This document shows, piece after piece, positions 63,769 to 64,000 of a stretch of DNA of 64,000 nucleotides. A program made the translations under genes and the position numbers. The stretch covers positions 129,501-193,500 of the forward strand of contig JAMZAV010003266.1 in the NCBI GenBank assembly GCA_024449915.1, given 5' to 3'. This DNA is from Sweltsa coloradensis (Eukaryota > Arthropoda > Insecta > Plecoptera > Chloroperlidae). How positions within the stretch are numbered: the first letter of the stretch is position 1; every line of letters begins with the position of its first letter. Under the pieces are notes generated by a model, which was not told the DNA's origin, ran no database searches, and saw only the letters and a program-made list of their open reading frames with translations.

Positions 63769-63815
63769 TAATTAATTATAATTAATAATTAATTAATTAA
63801 TATTTTTTTTTATTA
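63769..63815. repeat. (AATT)n-rich low-complexity tract
   Basis: Alternating 'aattaatt' units followed by a T-run. Confidence 0.8.
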
Positions 63816-63924
63816 ATTGAAGATTTTGTGTTCTTCGGCAATTTTGAGCTAGACCTTGTATTTCTTTGTTTATGTAAGACCTCCTGTGTCCGGGCAATTT
63901 ATCACAGAGAGGTACACTTACAAT

Positions 63925-63942
63925 TTGGCGCCCAGTACGTGT
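63925..63942 (+). other. Primer-binding site of the LTR retroelement
   Basis: 'tggcgcccagtacgtg' follows the LTR end after two bases. 'tggcgccc' is complementary to the 3' end of several tRNAs (a Lys-type primer is common) and is the usual priming site of LTR retroelements. The internal region runs beyond the window. Confidence 0.6.
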
Positions 63943-64000
63943 GGCTCGAATTTTACCGCGATCCGAGACAATAATTGTTAGAATTTCGTTGGTCTAGCCA

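Larger units (their letters stand above)
62398..63922 (+). mobile_element. Probable 5' LTR of an LTR retroelement (start uncertain)
   Basis: The segment ends in 'cacttaca' two bases before a primer-binding-site-like 'tggcgcccagtacgtg'. It contains a TATA box (62749-62755), a polyadenylation signal (63430-63435) and GC-richer transcribed-looking sequence between, the normal U3-R-U5 order. A TG start near 62398 ('tgtttgccgc') is a guess because the 3' LTR lies outside the window. The superfamily (Gypsy or BEL-like) cannot be told. Confidence 0.5.

Overview
This 64 kb window is eukaryotic, AT-rich, microsatellite-laden and almost entirely made of transposable elements. No bacterial or organellar gene organisation is present. 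The element types (an R4/Dong-like LINE with a restriction-like endonuclease, a Jockey-type LINE, CR1-like LINE 3' ends, Penelope-like elements, tRNA-derived SINEs, Helentron/HINE-like elements and an LTR retroelement) point to an invertebrate, most likely an arthropod and perhaps a decapod crustacean. That taxonomic guess is inference. SINE, LINE and HINE names with a letter (SINE-A, LINE-B, HINE-C, element D, SINE-E, F, G, block H) are local labels for this window only.

The background of the window is two very abundant repeats. SINE-A is a 360-390 bp element with a Pol III-box-like head, a strong internal hairpin, a GAC/GAT-rich middle and a tail near 'gcattatgacctaacggttg'. LINE-B is always 5' truncated. 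Its 3' end encodes an RNase H domain and a Cys/His knuckle, then an AT-rich 3' UTR, then a tail near 'gcaatatgacctaaccggtt' and a short (CGT)n terminus. The two tails are similar to each other, as expected of a LINE/SINE pair. Nearly all of the roughly 90 copies lie on the + strand and alternate along the window.

Region by region: 0-7.4 kb is old or poorly polished SINE-A/LINE-B sequence with a diverged tandem duplication. 7.8-12.4 kb is an R4/Dong-like LINE on the minus strand that ends in a (TAA)n array and is split by one SINE-A and one LINE-B. 12.7-14.0 kb holds long (TTA)n arrays around a CR1-like LINE 3' end. 14.4-15.8 kb is a 1.39 kb palindromic DNA transposon inside a SINE. 16.6-18.4 kb is a Penelope-like element (RT plus GIY-YIG) interrupted by LINE-B and SINE-A. 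18.6-33.9 kb is dense SINE/LINE-B sequence with HINE-C, element D, SINE-E and SINE-G. 33.9-37.2 kb contains the best coding locus, a spliced YqaJ-nuclease gene on the minus strand. 40.8-43.8 kb is a fold-back zone with a head-to-head Penelope GIY-YIG pair, a nested CR1-like LINE, AT arrays and a perfect tRNA-like palindrome. 45.5-47.7 kb looks like poor consensus sequence. 49.2-51.8 kb is a 5'-truncated Jockey-type LINE. 52-61.9 kb is again SINE/LINE-B with HINE-C, block H and element D. 62.4-64.0 kb is a probable 5' LTR followed by a primer-binding site, with the rest of that retroelement lying outside the window.

No complete host gene was recognised. One 66 bp candidate exon (28088-28153) sits in non-repetitive sequence. 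Most long open frames are decayed element genes, reverse-strand reads of SINE-A, or poly-Asn/poly-Tyr reads of (TTA)n. The main biological content is a layered record of insertions, several of which can be dated against each other because an empty site or an interrupted reading frame survives nearby.
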